A stretch of 30,056 nucleotides of DNA from Nemertoderma westbladi. Its lineage: Eukaryota; Xenacoelomorpha; Nemertodermatida; Nemertodermatidae. Both the position numbers and the translations under genes were made by a program. Shown piece by piece: positions 18,476 through 28,204 of this stretch. Positions within the stretch are counted from its first letter, which is position 1. Each line of letters opens with the position of its first letter. Where the stretch lies: contig JAUCBJ010002441.1 of NCBI GenBank assembly GCA_032718475.1, positions 1 to 30,056 on the forward strand. The letters run 5' to 3'. The notes under the pieces were generated by a model, which ran no database searches, was not told the DNA's origin, and saw nothing but the letters and a program-made list of their open reading frames with translations.

Positions 18476-19579
18476 ATTCAAATCAATCAATATTCACATT
18501 ATATTATTATAAAATAATCAATTAGCTTTAGTTACCGTATTCTACATCATCATTGTAATATATACAATACTATATTTTGATTATATATGATTAGATAGCT
18601 TCTATTTTAATTTAGCTATTTTTAATTAAACTCGACAGTTAGTACCTGCGTGTGCTGTTATATGTGATCAACTAGGCCTAATCAATAACCAGATATTATT
18701 GTGTGCCAAATTATTTTGTATAATGGAATGATTGGAAGATTGCAGTGTACAGGATAGTGAGTAATTGAGGATTCCAACTGCGCAGGTGTTAATAATATGA
18801 ACCGTGGTGCGTATTGCTTAGGTTAATGGTACAGTAGGCTCATTAACCTCTACAGTACATGTATACCAGTTCATAATGTTTATATTATTTATATATAAAT
18901 ATTATGCGTCATAATATTTAGGTTAATGTTTTTTTGGGTCACATGTTTGTTAGATTGTGTTGCTCGCCGACAAGCTTATATCCCATCTTTGTTTCATTTT
19001 CATTATCGAATTAATGCTTGAATGGAACCAAAACAATAAACGAGAGATAGGAAACATAATTTACAGTAATTGATAATCAACAGTTTGAGGAGCAACAGTC
19101 AGATGTATTGACTTACAGGCAGGCCGGTACATGGATGTGTAGGCCTACATCGAAATAATAATTTCTTAGTATAAATTATAATTCTAAGATATATTGAACA
19201 AAAATTGAAAATAATAAAACTGAAACTCAAATTCAAATTCACGTTGTACTGTATGATGCGTGCATTATTGGTGCATCTGTGGAGAAATAAATATTTATAA
19301 TGTCAATAAGTTCATAAGGAATGTAAAATATCGCGAGAATAGGATATAATATTATAAGATTCCGGGGACAGACTAACTAAATAAATATTAAATTTAATAA
19401 AACCAAACTAAATAACATATTAAATTGAATGGTAATGGTCAATATTGGAAGAAAATATTTAAATCTACAAAAAATTCGTCTAACAAAATAAAGTTTAACA
19501 AAGTAAAAGTTAACCAAAATAAAAGTCTCACAGGAGCCTTCTAACAAAGGTCTCAGAGGAAAACCGATACTGTTTGGAC
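18476..19579. other. Intergenic region between the two IQANK1-like copies
   Basis: AT-rich DNA of 1.1 kb. It should hold the promoter of the complete gene near 18500-18700 and the 3' flank of the truncated copy near 19400-19579. No TATA box or poly(A) signal stands out, and no other gene is seen. Confidence 0.4.
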
Positions 19580-20080
19580 TCAAGGAAGATTTTGGATTCG
19601 CAGAACGTATGTGTTGTCTAATAAGTATTTCGCCGGTTGTGAGATGCTGGTTGCTACAACAAACATAAAATCAGAGATTCTAGAATCGTCAAAATAATTG
19701 CGATTGTAATCGTCACCATCCGTTTCCTTAATTAGCTTCTCGTAATTGTCTTCTTTTAGAATTTCTTTGTTCATTATCATATCCATAAGTCCTACGAGCA
19801 CAGTATCGAAATTCTTCCTAACAGTGTCGAACATATCAGCGACATCCATTAGATCTAGAACAACTGGTTTCCCAAATCGGATCCCCCCTAGCACGGCTAG
19901 ACGGATCCTTTCGCTCTGCATATGAGACGGATCGAGTGCGTTCAGGTAGTTAGTGTCGCGGTGTCGCAGAAACGATGTCGCTGTCTCACTCTCGTCTATC
20001 AATAACGGCCATTTACCGCTGCTTTTTATCTTGCCTCCCTCATCCCGCAAAAGAACCGAATCTAATTGCTTTAAATTCAC
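19580..20080 (-). CDS. Paralogue last exon: dynein D5-like domain
   Basis: It encodes VNLKQLDSVLLRDEGGKI, GKWPLLIDESETATSFLRHR, DTNYLNALDP, GGIRFGKPVVLDLMDVADMF and FMFVVATSISQPAKYLL, ending LRIQNLP and TGA. It aligns along its whole length with exon 7 of the neighbouring gene, with one extra residue (LMDVADMF against LMDIDMF). No stop or frameshift is present. Confidence 0.85.
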   Translation of the reverse strand: MNLKQLDSVLLRDEGGKIKSSGKWPLLIDESETATSFLRHRDTNYLNALDPSHMQSERIRLAVLGGIRFGKPVVLDLMDVADMFDTVRKNFDTVLVGLMDMIMNKEILKEDNYEKLIKETDGDDYNRNYFDDSRISDFMFVVATSISQPAKYLLDNTYVLRIQNLP

Positions 20081-21635
20081 CTAGGAAACATAGAAATATA
20101 TTCCAAAGTAAAAGTAAATAGTATATTTATTATTTATTTAATGTGTCTTTCTCATTTCACGTCCCCAAATTGTTTACCACCACTGTAAACATAGGTTGAC
20201 ATTGTGTAATTTTATCGCTGCGTTATATACGTAAATTCAACATAATTCAGTTACAATTATATTATGTTCTTTCATCGAACCTGTAGGGGTGGACTCTAAA
20301 TTGTACCACCTTCTCTACGAGATCAGGATCTGAAACCTTTTTATATCGGCCTAAACTTAATTGTCATAGTGCAAAGTTTGGTGTATGGAAAATATATAAA
20401 TTTTATTTTCAAGTAGGCGTGAAATACTCCGTGAAATAAAGTAAACTCAATATGGGCTATGGGGGTTCTATATACATCACGTCGTGAAATAAAGTAACTT
20501 TATTATTTCAATATGATTGTATCAGTCACACTGAGGTCGGCATAATAGAAAGTCATTCATCACATATGATGTAAACACAAGCTACAAACCTAGGTCGTTT
20601 ACCTGTACCGTACGATACGGTACTGGTTCCGGTATAATATGTAATTTTTAATAAATAAAACTTCGAAACTTAATAATAAAACGACATATATTAGATTTTA
20701 AATAAAGTACAGTGGGCCTACCTGTATTTCACATTAAATCTCTAGTTTAATATTTCACTCCCTCGCTACGCTCGTTTAAATAATCCCACTCGAGCCGGCG
20801 TGAAATACAATGCTACATTTATTTAAATCATATATATCGTTAATATTGACATTGATATAATATTGATATATAGAAACCCCGGTTGTATTGAAAAAAATCG
20901 AGACATAAAAATATCACGAGTAATAAATCAAGAGTAAAAATATCGCGTGTTGAAAAATATCGATAATATCGCTAGTTCAAAAAATATCACGAGTAATAAA
21001 TCAAGAGTAAAAATATCGCGTGTTGAAAAATATCGATAATATCGCTAGTTCAAAAAATATCGCGAGTAAAAATGTCGATATATTTACTCTCGATATTTTT
21101 GTTCGGGATAGTTTTACTCTCTATATTTTTACTCGGGATATTTTTACTCGCGATATTTTTACTCGCGATATTTTTACCCTCGATTTTTACCCTCGATTTT
21201 TTACTCTCGATATTTATTAATCGCGATAATTATCAACACTCGATATTTTTACTCGCGATATTTTTTAAGTCTCGATATTTTTCACCAATACAGAAACCCT
21301 ACGCAAATAACAAAACACCAAATTTCAAGAAGCTGCAACCTTTGCTATTGATTCTCGGTAATTATGCCCTTGTCTTCGCCAAGACGAGATATTAATTATC
21401 CGATAAAAGTCCCCACCCCTGTTTTTATAATACTGAAGGCCTACGGTAGTACAGTACATAGTTCACTTTACCTTCACACCTTGGGATTCTTCTTTTGATT
21501 TATCTGCTTCTGGAGCAGTCTGTGTAGGTTTGGCTCCGCCTGATTGGCCTGTTTTTACTGCAGTCGCTGCTGGTTTTTTTGTGACGGGTTTAGCAGGGGA
21601 ACGGGAAGGGACTGTTGCCTTTTTAGGCGGCATTT
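19580..21635 (-). CDS. Truncated IQANK1 paralogue, two exons, no IQ or ankyrin repeats
   Basis: Exons 21472-21633 (54 codons, starts MPPKKATVPSRSPAKPV, donor AAG|GTAAAG) and 19580-20080 (acceptor TTTCCTAG, 166 codons, TGA) join in phase 0. They give a 220-residue protein. They correspond to exons 1 and 7 of the complete gene at 14155-18475, so everything between the basic N-terminus and the D5-like domain is missing. The 1391-bp intron shows no leftover ankyrin or IQ exon. The frame is intact and the conserved residues are kept, so it may be functional. A third exon at 23149-23263 could extend the N-terminus: the acceptor at 21636-21637 lies two bases before the ATG and the phase fits. Confidence 0.7.
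20081..21471 (-). other. Intron of the truncated paralogue
   Basis: No ankyrin or IQ coding is visible. It contains the CTCGCTACGCTCG word at 20762-20774 and the TATCGCGAGTAAAAA inverted-repeat cluster at 20885-21290. Confidence 0.6.
20885..21290. repeat. Inverted cluster of TATCGCGAGTAAAAA-type words
   Basis: The left part carries AATATCGCGAGTAAAAA-like words, including a 73-bp direct repeat (20908-20980 and 20981-21053). The right part (about 21075-21290) carries the inverse, TTTTTACTCGCGATATT, at least seven times in variants. The whole could fold into a very long hairpin. It lies in the paralogue's intron. Confidence 0.85.
21472..21635 (-). CDS. Paralogue first coding exon (basic N-terminus)
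   Basis: ATG is at 21631-21633. The product is Lys/Pro/Ala/Thr-rich (MPPKKATVPSRSPAKPV to SKEESQGVK) and homologous to exon 1 of the full gene. The donor is AAG|GTAAAG. ATTCATTTAG just before AAATG is acceptor-like, so the exon may be internal. Confidence 0.75.
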
Positions 21636-21637
21636 CT

Positions 21638-22050
21638 AAATGAATGATTTAGTGCTACTGTATTTGAATATCAGATATGTTATATCAGATATGATACTTT
21701 ATTAGATTCAGCTTCACAATAGGCCTACTGTATATACAGTAGATTCCTAATGGCACAAGATCCTACCTAAATTTAGCATGATACAAAAATAGTTACTGAT
21801 ATGGCGTATGTACTGTAAGCAGACCGAACAAGCATTGGCTAAGTGATGGGTTAGGTTTATTTTTTAGCTACTGTTTATTGGCCAGGCGCAAAACTCTTAT
21901 AAAATTTGACATGTAGGCCTACTGTAATCTAAGAAATTTAGAGAAATTTTGGCATTATTGTCAAAGGGCCAAAGCGCGTTGGTGGAAAAGCCCAAAATTC
22001 CGCTTAATCTAGGGTTAAGGTTACATTACAATATAAAATAGGATTTGGGC
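21638..22050. other. Non-coding upstream or intronic region
   Basis: AT-rich sequence with several GGCCTA words (near 21722, 21915). No gene is seen. Confidence 0.4.
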
Positions 22051-22054
22051 CCCT

Positions 22055-22486
22055 GTAACAGGCTGAGATTACTCCCCACCAAATATGACTCCCCGGTCTT
22101 CTCAGCCTAGGCTGAGAACACTCCTCAGTTTTGTCCCTAGATTTCTTAATTAACGGAAAGGAGCAGGTTACAGTGGCGGGCTTTTCTAACTAAAACAATA
22201 AACGATAACTCAATAACAAACTGTAGGTTACAGTTCTATCTTTGCAATATACGAAAATAACACAGGTACGGATATGAATTATAACTCAATTAGGGAGTCA
22301 TAGCTGAGATAACTGATGAGTGTTCTCAGCCTAGACTGAGATAACTAGGGAGTGTTCTCAGCCTAGGCTGAGATAACTGGGGAGTGTTCTCAGCCTAGGC
22401 TGAGATGACTGAGGAGTGTTCTCAGCCTACAGTAGGCTGATATGACTGGGGAGTCATTTCAAGAGGGAGTTATCTCAGCCTTGTAC
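22055..22486. mobile_element. MITE-like palindromic element with CTCAGCCTAGGCTGAG repeats
   Basis: The left end TGTAACAGGCTGAGATTACT is matched in inverse orientation by the right end, AGTTATCTCAGCCTTGTAC. The right half holds four tandem units of 32, 32, 32 and 37 bp (22318-22450), each with GAGTGTTCTCAGCCTAG and the 16-bp palindrome CTCAGCCTAGGCTGAG or a variant. One inverted unit sits at 22099-22134. There is no coding capacity. Confidence 0.75.
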
Positions 22487-23148
22487 ACTACACGGCTAGT
22501 CCTGTAATCTGGTGAAAGCTGACTAGTACTGTAGTACCTAAAGTACCGCGGGATCTAAAGTCCTCCAGGATGTACTGCACACAGTAGAATAAGAGGTTAT
22601 ACTGTACAGCACTCGGCACTTCAGTAACTTGCTAGTAATACGATGCTAATTGTGGTGAAAGTAATCGGGTACTGTAGGCCTACAGTACCCGGTAAAACTG
22701 TTGAAATTTCAATTTCTACATAAAAAAAATTAAGTTTTTTGAATCTCAGACTTAGATACCACAACGTTAGACCTCAACTGAAACATTACACACCAAAAAT
22801 TCCTCAAATAAGGTTCAACATTTTGTATTTAAATGAGTTTTTCTGCTTGTCCCGAATACATATAAAATTAGTTATGAATGGATGCAAATAATTATAGCCA
22901 ATAGGCCTACTACATGATGTGTTGATGTGTAATAATAATATGCTACTGTACATTCTGATATTGTAATAAAGTAAATAACAGCGGGAGTAATTATTGCACC
23001 CAACCTCAGTTCCTAGTAATACATCAGAGAGTATGCCAAAATTTAATTAAATTACGATACAAGTGTAGCTCTCCTACAGTATGTATGAAATTGTGATCAA
23101 CAATTTATAAGATGAAGTAAAATAATAAAAGGACGTCGATATATTTAC
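22487..23148. other. Non-coding region
   Basis: AT-rich, with many TACAGTA and GGCCTAC words. No exon with good splice borders is seen. Confidence 0.4.
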
Positions 23149-23263
23149 CGATGATGGTGAGGACTGCATTGGAGTCCGATTCCGAGTCCCATCCATCCAG
23201 GGCCTCCATCACGAGAGGGGTGAATCCCACATCCGAATGCGGCTTATTGTCTAACGACGTCAT
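23149..23263 (-). CDS. Candidate 5' exon (38 codons)
   Basis: ATG at 23261-23263 opens MTSLDNKPHSDVGFTPLV then MEALDGWDSESDSNAVLTII, ending in phase 1 at donor ATCG|GTAAAT. Local GC content is raised over the flanks. It joins in frame through one Glu codon to the paralogue exon at 21472-21635, so it may be that gene's first exon. It could equally be the first exon of another minus-strand gene. I do not recognise the sequence. Confidence 0.4.
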
Positions 23264-23498
23264 TTTATTAAACAAGACCCTCCATTAATACAGTAGATAC
23301 TGTAGATAACATAAACTACAATGGGGGAGGAGCAGATGGGGCAGGGAGTGACCATGTGGACACATATAGCAAGTAGTCCAAGGAGAGCCTGAATTCCTCA
23401 TCCATGAAATGTACGGCCAGGCACTCAGATATGAGGGGATATGGCTATGAAGCCAATTCCCAGCATTGTGCAAAGCAGAGTTTGCAAGGGCCCGGGAT

Positions 23499-23563
23499 CA
23501 GTGGCGTCGCGAGGGATTCAAGCGCCCAGGGGCCAATATGAAATTTTGCCCCCCCCCCCCCCC
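23499..23563 (+). mobile_element. Possible hAT-like element end with C15 run
   Basis: CAGTGGCGTCGCGAGGG followed by AGCGCCCAGGGGCCAATATG and C15 resembles the CAGTGGCG... ends of non-autonomous hAT elements. No inverse CGCCACTG end is found in the window, so this is a fragment at best. Confidence 0.25.
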
Positions 23564-24723
23564 ATACAAAATTCAACAATTATTTAAGAAAATTATTAAA
23601 TGTAAATTTTGTTCAAAAATAATATAATAATTCGGTCATACAGTATACATATCATACCGGTACACTACACTATTAGAAACATTCAGTAACTTAACTACAT
23701 GTAACGATGTGTAACAAAGTGTAAGATATAAACCAATGAGATAAAAAGTACAACGCGTTTATTAAATGCTCAAATTCACGGGAAATTCAATCACAGATAC
23801 GAGAGAAGCGGATTGTAAAATACAAGATAAGGTAATATGGTCCACAAGCACTCCCTGCAGCTCCGCGCCCCCTCCCCTGAATTAGAAGGAACCGGTCTAT
23901 TGCATATTAGGCGGAAGTTTTAAGTCAGTGTCTGCCAGTCTGCACCAACCGCGGCTTTATATTGGATTCACCCTAAATTGGGTCTCATTTAGGATTTAAT
24001 ACAGGATTTAGATTGGAAATACACCACTCCAGGGGCTTTCCTATTAGTGAAAGTGAAAAAATGAATTATACAGTACTTCCTGATTAAAAATTACGACAGT
24101 CTGTTTATGTGCTATTATTATTTTATCTGGTGCTAAAGTTGATGATGTTGCTAAATAAAGAGCCCTTTTCAGGGCCATTGATATATTTTTACAAAGTGGG
24201 GAAAGCAGCTCACTTGCTCCCAGGCACGCGAAAATGCGCCTAACCTATCTGCAGTTCTACAGTCTGCCACCAGATAATTCGTAGGGTGTCTTTGAATAAA
24301 TTTCGAATATACGAATAATATTATTCAAAAAATAAAGAAACCACTAAATAAAAATCAAATAATCTAATAAAGTACCTAATAATAATATAAAGTGATACCG
24401 GTAATATAATATAATAAAATAAATAATAAAAATTGTTGCGTAATTAAAAATAATTGTGAATATCCTGGACTAATACTAATATAATTCAAAGAGAGAAATA
24501 ACTATGCCAACTAAATTACTGTACAAAACTAAATGCAAAACCGACACATTATTACGAAACAATTCTGCTCAATTATTTAAATTCACTAAAAATGACATCC
24601 ACATTGGCTAATATGTTTCAATTATGCGTCCATTAGATCCACCGTATGCGAAATAGGTAGAAAACCTTCAAATTATATTTAAAAAAATATCGGTGGAAAT
24701 ATTATAAATATTTCAAACTAATT

Positions 24724-24756
24724 GACCCCGCTAGCTGCTAGCGGCAGAGCGGGGTC
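24724..24756. repeat. Hairpin GACCCCGCT/AGCGGGGTC
   Basis: A nine-base perfect stem (24724-24732 with 24748-24756) encloses GCTAGC-type palindromes. It lies about 200 bp upstream of the NAA20 start. Confidence 0.85.
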
Positions 24757-24961
24757 CGGATTACTGCTGTGCCATTCCTTGAGTATAGTATGTAGTAGTC
24801 CTTGACGGCAACCGGTAGGTACCGTACTGCTGTACTGCATACTGTACCACCTGTACTATTGTGTAATCTCAACAGATTGGGTAATCTGTTGCTGACTTGC
24901 CTCTCGCTGACAGGGCTCCAGACTGCCAGACAGCCAGATACTTGGATACCATAATCTGAAA

Positions 24962-25014
24962 ATGACAACCATTCGGCAGTTTACTTGTGACGACCTATTC
25001 CGGATTACACGCAT
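24962..25014 (+). CDS. NAA20: NAA20 exon 1
   Basis: ATG in context GAAAATGAC, 17 codons plus two bases. FTCDDLF is the family hallmark near the N-terminus. ITRM replaces the more usual residues before NLDPL. Confidence 0.88.
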
Positions 25015-25298
25015 GTAAGTTTGGGTTTTCGACAACTAACTTTATAGGAACTTTACTATATAACTTTACTTAACTGCAGTAGCCAGTAGCCTGCAGCAGT
25101 ACAGGATGCAGGACAGGACAGGCAGCCTGTTAACTCATGATATTCTTGTATTCTCTACTATCATATTGTTATACTGTTATATGGTTACTGCTGCTGCTGC
25201 ACTGGGTTTTATTTTTCAGGAATCTGGACCCTCTAACCGAAACTTACGGGTTGCCATTCTATCTCCAGTATTTAGCACACTGGCCAGAATATTTTCTG
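24962..25298 (+). CDS. NAA20: NAA20, NatB N-terminal acetyltransferase catalytic subunit, exons 1-2 (partial)
   Basis: Exon 1 is 24962-25014 (MTTIRQFTCDDLFRITR, donor CAT|GTAAGT). Exon 2 is 25220-25298 (acceptor TTTATTTTTCAG; NLDPLTETYGLPFY then LQYLAHWPEYFL; donor CTG|GTAAGT). Phases agree (two bases plus one). The sequence is the highly conserved N-terminus of NAA20, the GNAT enzyme that with NAA25 acetylates Met-Asp, Met-Glu, Met-Asn and Met-Gln N-termini at the ribosome. The first 44 residues are present, covering the substrate-side helices. The acetyl-CoA binding motif and the rest must lie in later exons, which I cannot find up to 30056. Confidence 0.92.
25220..25298 (+). CDS. NAA20: NAA20 exon 2
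   Basis: One base plus 26 codons. NLDPLTETYG and YLQYLAHWPEYF are near-invariant in the NAA20 family. The other frames of this exon do not match any family. It ends in phase 0 with a perfect GTAAGT donor. Confidence 0.95.
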
Positions 25299-25629
25299 GT
25301 AAGTAACTACAACTAACAGACTAAGTAGGCATACATAATCCTGAATCCCGTATTCCAGTAGGCCTATTCATTTGTATTCTATCGATACTGCTGCAGTGAT
25401 GTACGGCTACGGCACTGCGGCTGTAGGCCTACCGTTTACTCTGGCAGTCTGCTGGTCTGGCTGTCTGGTACTGTTGTACATGTACTGTCCTGTCAGACTG
25501 TTGTGTTGTAGGCCTAAACATAAATTTACTTTATTTCCGTCCCCTTCTGCCCTTTGCCTTTGCCAGTTTGCTATTGCAGTAGGGCCTATACCGTGCCAGG
25601 TTGGAATTTATGTAGAGTTTGCTCAACAT

Positions 25630-25755
25630 GTGTGGCGCGGATTAAGGATCCTGGCGCGTAGTGACAGGGGCGTGTGGCGCGGATTAAGGATCCTGGCGCA
25701 TAATGACAGGGGCGTGTGGCGCGCATTGAGGATCCCTGGATCCTGGCGCGAATAT
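25630..25755. repeat. Three 42-bp tandem repeats
   Basis: GTGTGGCGCGGATTAAGGAT followed by CCTGGCGC and TGACAGGGGC, repeated at 25630, 25672 and 25714. The third copy is altered by a short GGATCC duplication. Confidence 0.9.
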
Positions 25756-26061
25756 GGATGTAGGGTTAGGTTAGGACAGTAGGAGGTAGCAGGGTAGCGT
25801 AGCAGAGCAGTGCACTGGCAACACATCCCACTCTACAGCTCTATTTGAAATTATTCTATAGGTTTAAAAAGATTGAAAAATGTCCGCTCGCTTCGCTCGC
25901 GTTTATACTATAAACCTACTCTTAGCACTGTCTGGCTGTGGACAAATGGAAACAGACGGATTTGGGATTGAGCATGACCATTAAAAACATGACTTGTTTC
26001 AAAAGTTTTTCAATTGTCATCAAACCAATAAAACCATGACAGCCTGCATGATTCAGCAGAA

Positions 26062-26374
26062 TTTCCGTGCTCGCCACGCTCGCCAGCTCAGCAGCTCGCA
26101 ATTTAATGACATCTGCCTGTCTGCATTTCTGCATTTGACATTTGAAAATAGTCGCTTTGCCTACTTTAAATGCTGAAATGTTAAAATTTCCGTGCTCGCT
26201 ACGCTCGCATATTGATCACATCTACATTTAAAAACAGTGTCAGTTGACGTTTACCTACTACTAGGCCTACTACTACTACAACTATACAGCACTATCTGAC
26301 TATTACTGTCAGACTGTATTTATGTTAACATAATCAGATATAATTAGAAAATTTCCTTGCTCGCTACACTCGCA
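26062..26374. repeat. Spaced copies of TTTCCGTGCTCGCTACGCTCGC
   Basis: Near-identical words lie at 26062-26084, 26187-26210 and 26351-26374, with shorter forms at 25883-25901 and 20761-20774. The core GCTCGCTACGCTCGC is partly palindromic. Confidence 0.8.
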
Positions 26375-27290
26375 TTTTAATGTTAAAATACTGTAGGGCT
26401 ACAGCATTATAAACTGATAAATTATTACAATTAGGCCTAAGCATAATTACTGCAAAATTTCATAGTCAATTGTTGGCTTGGCGCGCATTTGATATCATGG
26501 GTGGCGCGATTTTCGTTTAACCAGAACGCGTGTGGCGCGCTTTATGTCAGTATTCCATATAGGATACCGTGTACCGGTATTGGCCAATTTGGCTTTTATT
26601 GTCATACTTAAGTTTGGCCTTTATCTGTTTATTATCAAGCTGTCATGTCATGCCTATCGCCTATCTGCGAATCTGCATATTGCCAATTGTTCGGTATTGT
26701 ATGCCTAGGCCCTATAGGCCTACAAGAGATTTTCACCCGCCACTTTAAGGCAGTAAGGCCATGTCACGAACTTCAACTTAGAACCTGCTGACCTGCGATG
26801 CTGCGAACAGAACTGAGAGTGAGAACCTGTATGGCTGACGCTGACTGAGTGAAATGGGGCCGCTTTAGTTTTGTAGGCCTATATGATGTGGTCAGGTGGT
26901 ATGGCAGTATGCCTACTGCAGTATGGTAGTCTGCAGGTCTGGCAGTAGGCCTATCTGAGTACAGGAGTATGTATGAAAGAAAAACGATCAGAAACGATGT
27001 TAGTGATTTTGTTAACGGATCCAGTCCGCTAAGCACTTCCAACTTATAAAATGGGAGGGGGAGCTAATTTAACAATAGTGGACCCAGAAAAATTCCGAGC
27101 CAATAAGTGGGCCCAAGCCCAACAAGCCCACTTCTGCACTTCCACTTACAGCTACCAGGCCTCCCAGAGCTTCCTTTTTTCATTTTTTTGCCCTTTATTT
27201 TAGAACGTTTCCTTTTTTCCTTTTTCTTTTAGAATGTTTCCTTTTTTTGTCCATTTTCACACATTTTTTTATTTTTTTTTGTTTCCTTAG

Positions 27291-27430
27291 ATCAACTTCA
27301 GCTTGCTGTTGATGTTGACAAGGTTATAACAGAGATTGGCGGGCGCGGGCATAATAATGCCGATTTTTATTTTGAGTATGTTTATTTTGAGAAAAATCAC
27401 AAGCTAAGCTACCCAGCCATTCCAGCGTAA
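27291..27430 (+). CDS. Weak exon-like open stretch
   Basis: A very strong polypyrimidine tract and acceptor (TTGTTTCCTTAG, to 27290) precedes 45 open codons, starting two bases in: QLQLAVDVDKVITEIGGRG, then HNNADFYFEYVYFEKN, to TAA. The phase does not match NAA20 exon 2. No family is recognised. It may be chance or a transposon relic. Confidence 0.2.
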
Positions 27431-27856
27431 CGGTCGTGACATTCCGCATGGGTTTCCGGTATTGATGAGTACCGGTATTCTAAGGGCACATGGAAGAATG
27501 ATATTGAAAATATATTACTATGATATGATCCTAATTTAATAAAATCGAAACCGCACTGGAATACATTTTATTGCTGTATTGATTGTATTCCAGTATTCCA
27601 GTTTAAAGTTGGCGTAACGGTCGTGACTGAAATGGACAAGCTTTTTAGAGACTCCTACACATTATAAATTTCTATCGAATTTACTGTACTTATTTAGCGT
27701 TACTTACAGACTTATGTCAGACTAACACTGTAACATGTTAATAGATAGAGTTTAAAATGAAATTAACAGTTTGGCAATATAGTATCATTAGAGAATGTGG
27801 CAATCAATTAACCAGCGTAACGGTCGTGACATTGTTTCGTAACGGTTGTGACATTA
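27423..27856. repeat. Four spaced copies of GCGTAACGGTCGTGACATT
   Basis: Copies lie at 27423-27443, 27612-27627, 27812-27833 and 27839-27856 (one T variant), all in the same orientation. The 15-base core is almost unchanged although the surrounding DNA differs. Confidence 0.85.
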
Positions 27857-27928
27857 TCGATTTTCACATAAATCTGAATTTCATAAAATGGTAAGGTATT
27901 AGAGTTAGGTATTGATATCGATTTCAGG

Positions 27929-28191
27929 CAGGTTTTCTTGTACGCTGATTTTAATGGAAGGCTTTTTACATTCCGCAATTGAACACATCTACCATTTTTG
28001 GTGCTAAAATGAAAAGTGCAAGTAAACAGCATTTTTAAAATTTGTGTAAACAACTAGACTTGTAGGAGTGATGTTTATTTCAATTACATACAGGTTTTCT
28101 GATGCGCTGATTTCAATGGAAGGCTTTTTAAATTCCGCAGTTGAATACACTTACCATGTTCGGTGCTAAAATGAAAAATGCAAGAGTAAAC
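27929..28191. repeat. Tandem duplication of about 103 bp, offset 162
   Basis: CAGGTTTTCT, GCTGATTT, AATGGAAGGCTTTTTA, ATTCCGCA and GGTGCTAAAATGAAAA occur in the same order at 27929-28030 and 28091-28191. The second copy ends immediately before the LINE fragment. Confidence 0.85.
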
Positions 28192-28204
28192 ATAATATAA
28201 TATA

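Larger units (their letters stand above)
23264..24961. other. Intergenic region between divergent genes
   Basis: It separates minus-strand gene starts from NAA20. It contains a C15 run at 23549-23563 beside CAGTGGCGTCGCGAGGG at 23499, which resembles a hAT-type terminal inverted repeat with no matching right end. It also has a long AT-rich stretch (24290-24720) and a hairpin at 24724-24756. No gene is seen. Confidence 0.45.
25299..28204 (+). other. Presumed NAA20 intron 2, repeat-rich
   Basis: No third NAA20 exon is visible. The segment holds 42-bp repeats (25630-25755), repeated CTCGCTACGCTCGC words (25883-26374), many GGCCTA words, a T-rich zone (27170-27290), four copies of GTAACGGTCGTGAC and a 162-bp-offset duplication (27929-28191). 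Confidence 0.5.

Noticed and set aside
21020-21395. Coding sequence over the TTTTTACTCGCGATA cluster
   Set aside because: The open frames are a by-product of the simple inverted repeat and lack any protein signature.
23285-23473. Short minus-strand open frame upstream of the candidate exon
   Set aside because: Composition (Ser, Leu, His, Cys) and lack of motif suggest chance. It abuts a probable transposon end.
25372-25826. Cys/Leu-rich open frames near the 42-bp repeats
   Set aside because: They cross tandem repeats, have no splice or start support and match no family. They probably lie in the NAA20 intron.
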